From NCBI GenBank assembly GCA_030040515.1, contig JASHTO010000448.1, positions 1 through 16,370 on the forward strand: DNA of 16,370 nt, written 5' to 3'. The DNA is from Terriglobia bacterium (GTDB lineage: Bacteria; Acidobacteriota; Terriglobia; UBA7540). Below the pieces are notes generated by a model, which had not been told where the DNA came from, searched no databases, and saw only the letters and a list, made by a program, of their open reading frames with translations. Position 1 is the first letter of the stretch, and every line of letters begins with the position of its first letter. A program made the position numbers and the translations under genes. Below are positions 14,844 to 16,370 of this stretch, piece after piece.

Positions 14844-16118
14844 ATGAAGAAAGTTTCCGGCCAAGAGGAATGCAATGGAAGTGTAGTGCGTCGTGATCGA
14901 TTTCTCGTCACCGCTGTTCTCCTTTTCCTGGCTGCGTCGATTACTTCCTGTGCCGGCAACGGAGGGGCCGAAACCTCGGGGCCCGCAGCGGACGTCCCGG
15001 TCGTTCCGGCCGTCAAAGTAGGCCGCGCGGATCTTTCCAATGGCCTGGTCTTGACGGCTGAATTTATACCGTTCCAGGAAATCGATGTGATGGCCAAGGT
15101 CTCCGGCTACATTCGCGAGATCAAGGTCGATATCGGCGATCGTGTTCATGAAGGGCAACTCCTTGCCACGCTGGAGATACCGGAAATGCAGGACGATCTG
15201 GCGCGGGCTGGCGCGGCCGTTGAGGAGGCTGACGCGGAATTAGCCACCGCAAGGGACGAGCTCCGCCGCGCCGAATCCGCCCGCGATATTGCTCACCTGT
15301 CGTATTCGCGCATTCTGGATGTCTCTAAACGAGAGCCCGGGTTGGTGCCGCAGGAAGAAGTAGACGAAGCGAACTCTCGCGATTTAGTGGCCGAAGCTCA
15401 GGTCTCTGCCGCCAAGTCCCGGATCACGGCTGCCGCGCAGCACATTCGCGTCGCGCAAGCCGAACAGGCAAGACTGAAAACCCTATTTCAATACGCAGTG
15501 ATCACCGCACCCTTCGCCGGAGTTATCACCAAGCGGTATGCGAACACGGGATCGCTGATTCAAGCCGGCACCTCGTCACAGACCCAGGCAATGCCCGTGG
15601 TCAGACTTTCTGAAAATGGCCTGCTTCGGCTGGACCTGCCGGTACCGGAATCCGACGTCCCCCTGATTCACCTCGGTGAACAGGTCGACGTCAAGGTAAC
15701 CGCCTTGAACCGGACGTTTCCCGGCAAAGTCGCGCGCTTTGCGGACGAAGTCGACGAATCCACTCGGACCATGAAGACGGAAGTTGACGTTCCCAATCCG
15801 GACTTGGTGCTGGTGCCGGGAATGTATGCTGAAGTCGATCTGATCACCAATCAGCGCAGGAACGTGATTTCGGTTCCTGTGGAAGCAGTGGAAGGCGCTG
15901 GAGATTCTGCCACCGTCTACGCCGTTCAATCCTCCGGGGCAATTCGGGTTGTTCCCATCCGCCTGGGAGTTGAGACCGCCCGTCTGGTCGAGGTGCGGGC
16001 GGGCGACCTGAAAGAGGGTGATACGGTCATCGTCGGATCGCGGGCCGGGTTAAAGGCAGGCACTAAGGTTCAACCCAAACTGATGAACCTATCCCCCGAT
16101 TCACCGCCCAAAGGGTAA
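14844..16118 (+). CDS. RND efflux periplasmic adaptor (HlyD/MFP family)
   Basis: This 424-residue membrane-fusion protein bridges the RND permease and TolC. After a signal sequence with a Cys at residue 36 (SITSC, a loose lipobox), the first half-lipoyl domain reads MAKVSGYIREIKVDIGDRV and EGQLLATLEIPE (about 83-114). A coiled-coil hairpin follows (about 115-212; AVEEADAELATARDELRRAE). The second lipoyl half is VITAPFAGVITKRYANTGSL (about 219-238), then beta-barrel and membrane-proximal domains (VKVTALNRTFPGKVARFADE; VPVEAVEG). The frame is open to an ATG at 14790 overlapping the TolC stop, but GGAGGG (14834-14839) lies 4 nt before the ATG at 14844, so the latter is preferred. No dedicated metal-binding domain is seen. 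Confidence 0.93.
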   Translation: MKKVSGQEECNGSVVRRDRFLVTAVLLFLAASITSCAGNGGAETSGPAADVPVVPAVKVGRADLSNGLVLTAEFIPFQEIDVMAKVSGYIREIKVDIGDRVHEGQLLATLEIPEMQDDLARAGAAVEEADAELATARDELRRAESARDIAHLSYSRILDVSKREPGLVPQEEVDEANSRDLVAEAQVSAAKSRITAAAQHIRVAQAEQARLKTLFQYAVITAPFAGVITKRYANTGSLIQAGTSSQTQAMPVVRLSENGLLRLDLPVPESDVPLIHLGEQVDVKVTALNRTFPGKVARFADEVDESTRTMKTEVDVPNPDLVLVPGMYAEVDLITNQRRNVISVPVEAVEGAGDSATVYAVQSSGAIRVVPIRLGVETARLVEVRAGDLKEGDTVIVGSRAGLKAGTKVQPKLMNLSPDSPPKG

Positions 16119-16126
16119 GGAATCCC

Positions 16127-16370
16127 ATGTCGCGATTCGCCATCAAAACTCCATATTTTATCGTAGTAATTTGCCTGATGCTTGCCATCCTGGGGGGTGT
16201 CAGCGTGGCGCGGATGCCTGTGGACATGTTCCCTACCATGAACATTCCGGTGGTCATCGTTGCCACGTTTTATTCGGGAATGCCTCCAGAACAAATCGAG
16301 GGCGACATTACCTATCACCTGGAACGGTTCTTCACACTCGCCAGCGGCATCGATCACATCGAGTCACGAT
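16127..16370 (+). CDS. RND efflux permease, N-terminal part (cut by window end)
   Basis: 81 residues are visible. They begin SRFAIKTPYFIVVICLMLA (TM1), then GGVSVARMPVDMFPTMNIP, YSGMPPEQIEGDIT and ASGIDHIES. This is the classic N-terminus of AcrB-type inner-membrane RND permeases (usually over 1000 residues), which export drugs, metals or other compounds using the proton gradient. AAGGA (16117-16121) precedes the ATG, 8 bp after the adaptor stop. The residues that would separate drug (HAE) from heavy-metal (HME) types lie outside the window. Confidence 0.93.
   Translation, partial: MSRFAIKTPYFIVVICLMLAILGGVSVARMPVDMFPTMNIPVVIVATFYSGMPPEQIEGDITYHLERFFTLASGIDHIESR

Noticed and set aside
1..16370. 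CRISPR array, transposase gene or phage module
   Set aside because: No regularly spaced repeats, transposase motifs or phage structural genes were seen on either strand. The repeated elements are short palindromes.

Overview
The window most likely comes from the chromosome of an acidobacterium (Acidobacteriota). This is inferred from gene content, not from a database search. The pointers are: a remnant of the Solibacter-type TIGR03435 family; a decayed copy of the 'acidobacterial duplicated orphan permease' (ADOP) with its usual PadR-type regulator upstream; a small stand-alone PilZ protein; and intergenic palindromic repeats. Base composition is moderately GC-rich throughout, with no obvious foreign island.

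Layout. Positions 1-509 hold the tail of a probable antitoxin overlapping a PIN-domain toxin. Positions 590-4613 hold housekeeping genes on the plus strand: uppP (undecaprenyl-diphosphate phosphatase), ftsK (DNA translocase) and a PilZ protein. Positions 4722-6227 hold a secreted TPR protein on the minus strand, followed by a plus-strand tRNA-Phe(GAA) at 6435-6510. Positions 6511-10030 are a low-density, decaying region. It contains a nested palindromic element, a frameshifted TIGR03435 remnant, an orphan LuxR-type regulator with a degenerate receiver behind a perfect consensus sigma-70-type promoter, an ADOP permease pseudogene with three kinds of lesion, and a PadR regulator whose expected start codon reads ATA.

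Positions 10037-16370 form a coherent regulated efflux module. An OmpR-type response regulator and a histidine kinase overlap as TGATG. A convergent secreted LVIVD-like protein follows. A plus-strand operon then encodes a DUF190 PII-like protein with a histidine-rich loop, a TolC-type outer-membrane factor, an RND periplasmic adaptor and an RND permease cut by the window end. The first two operon genes are translationally coupled by an ATGA overlap.

The most interesting signal is a shared 29-bp element upstream of both the regulator gene (10037-10065) and the efflux operon (13049-13077). It has three TCA half-sites at an exact 11-bp period and nearly identical flanking bases. This is the geometry of tandem OmpR/PhoB-type binding sites, and it ties the two-component system to the efflux operon and to its own promoter. 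With the histidine-rich PII-like protein as first gene, the block looks like a stress- or metal-responsive RND system with a built-in PII-like component. The substrate cannot be read from the sequence.
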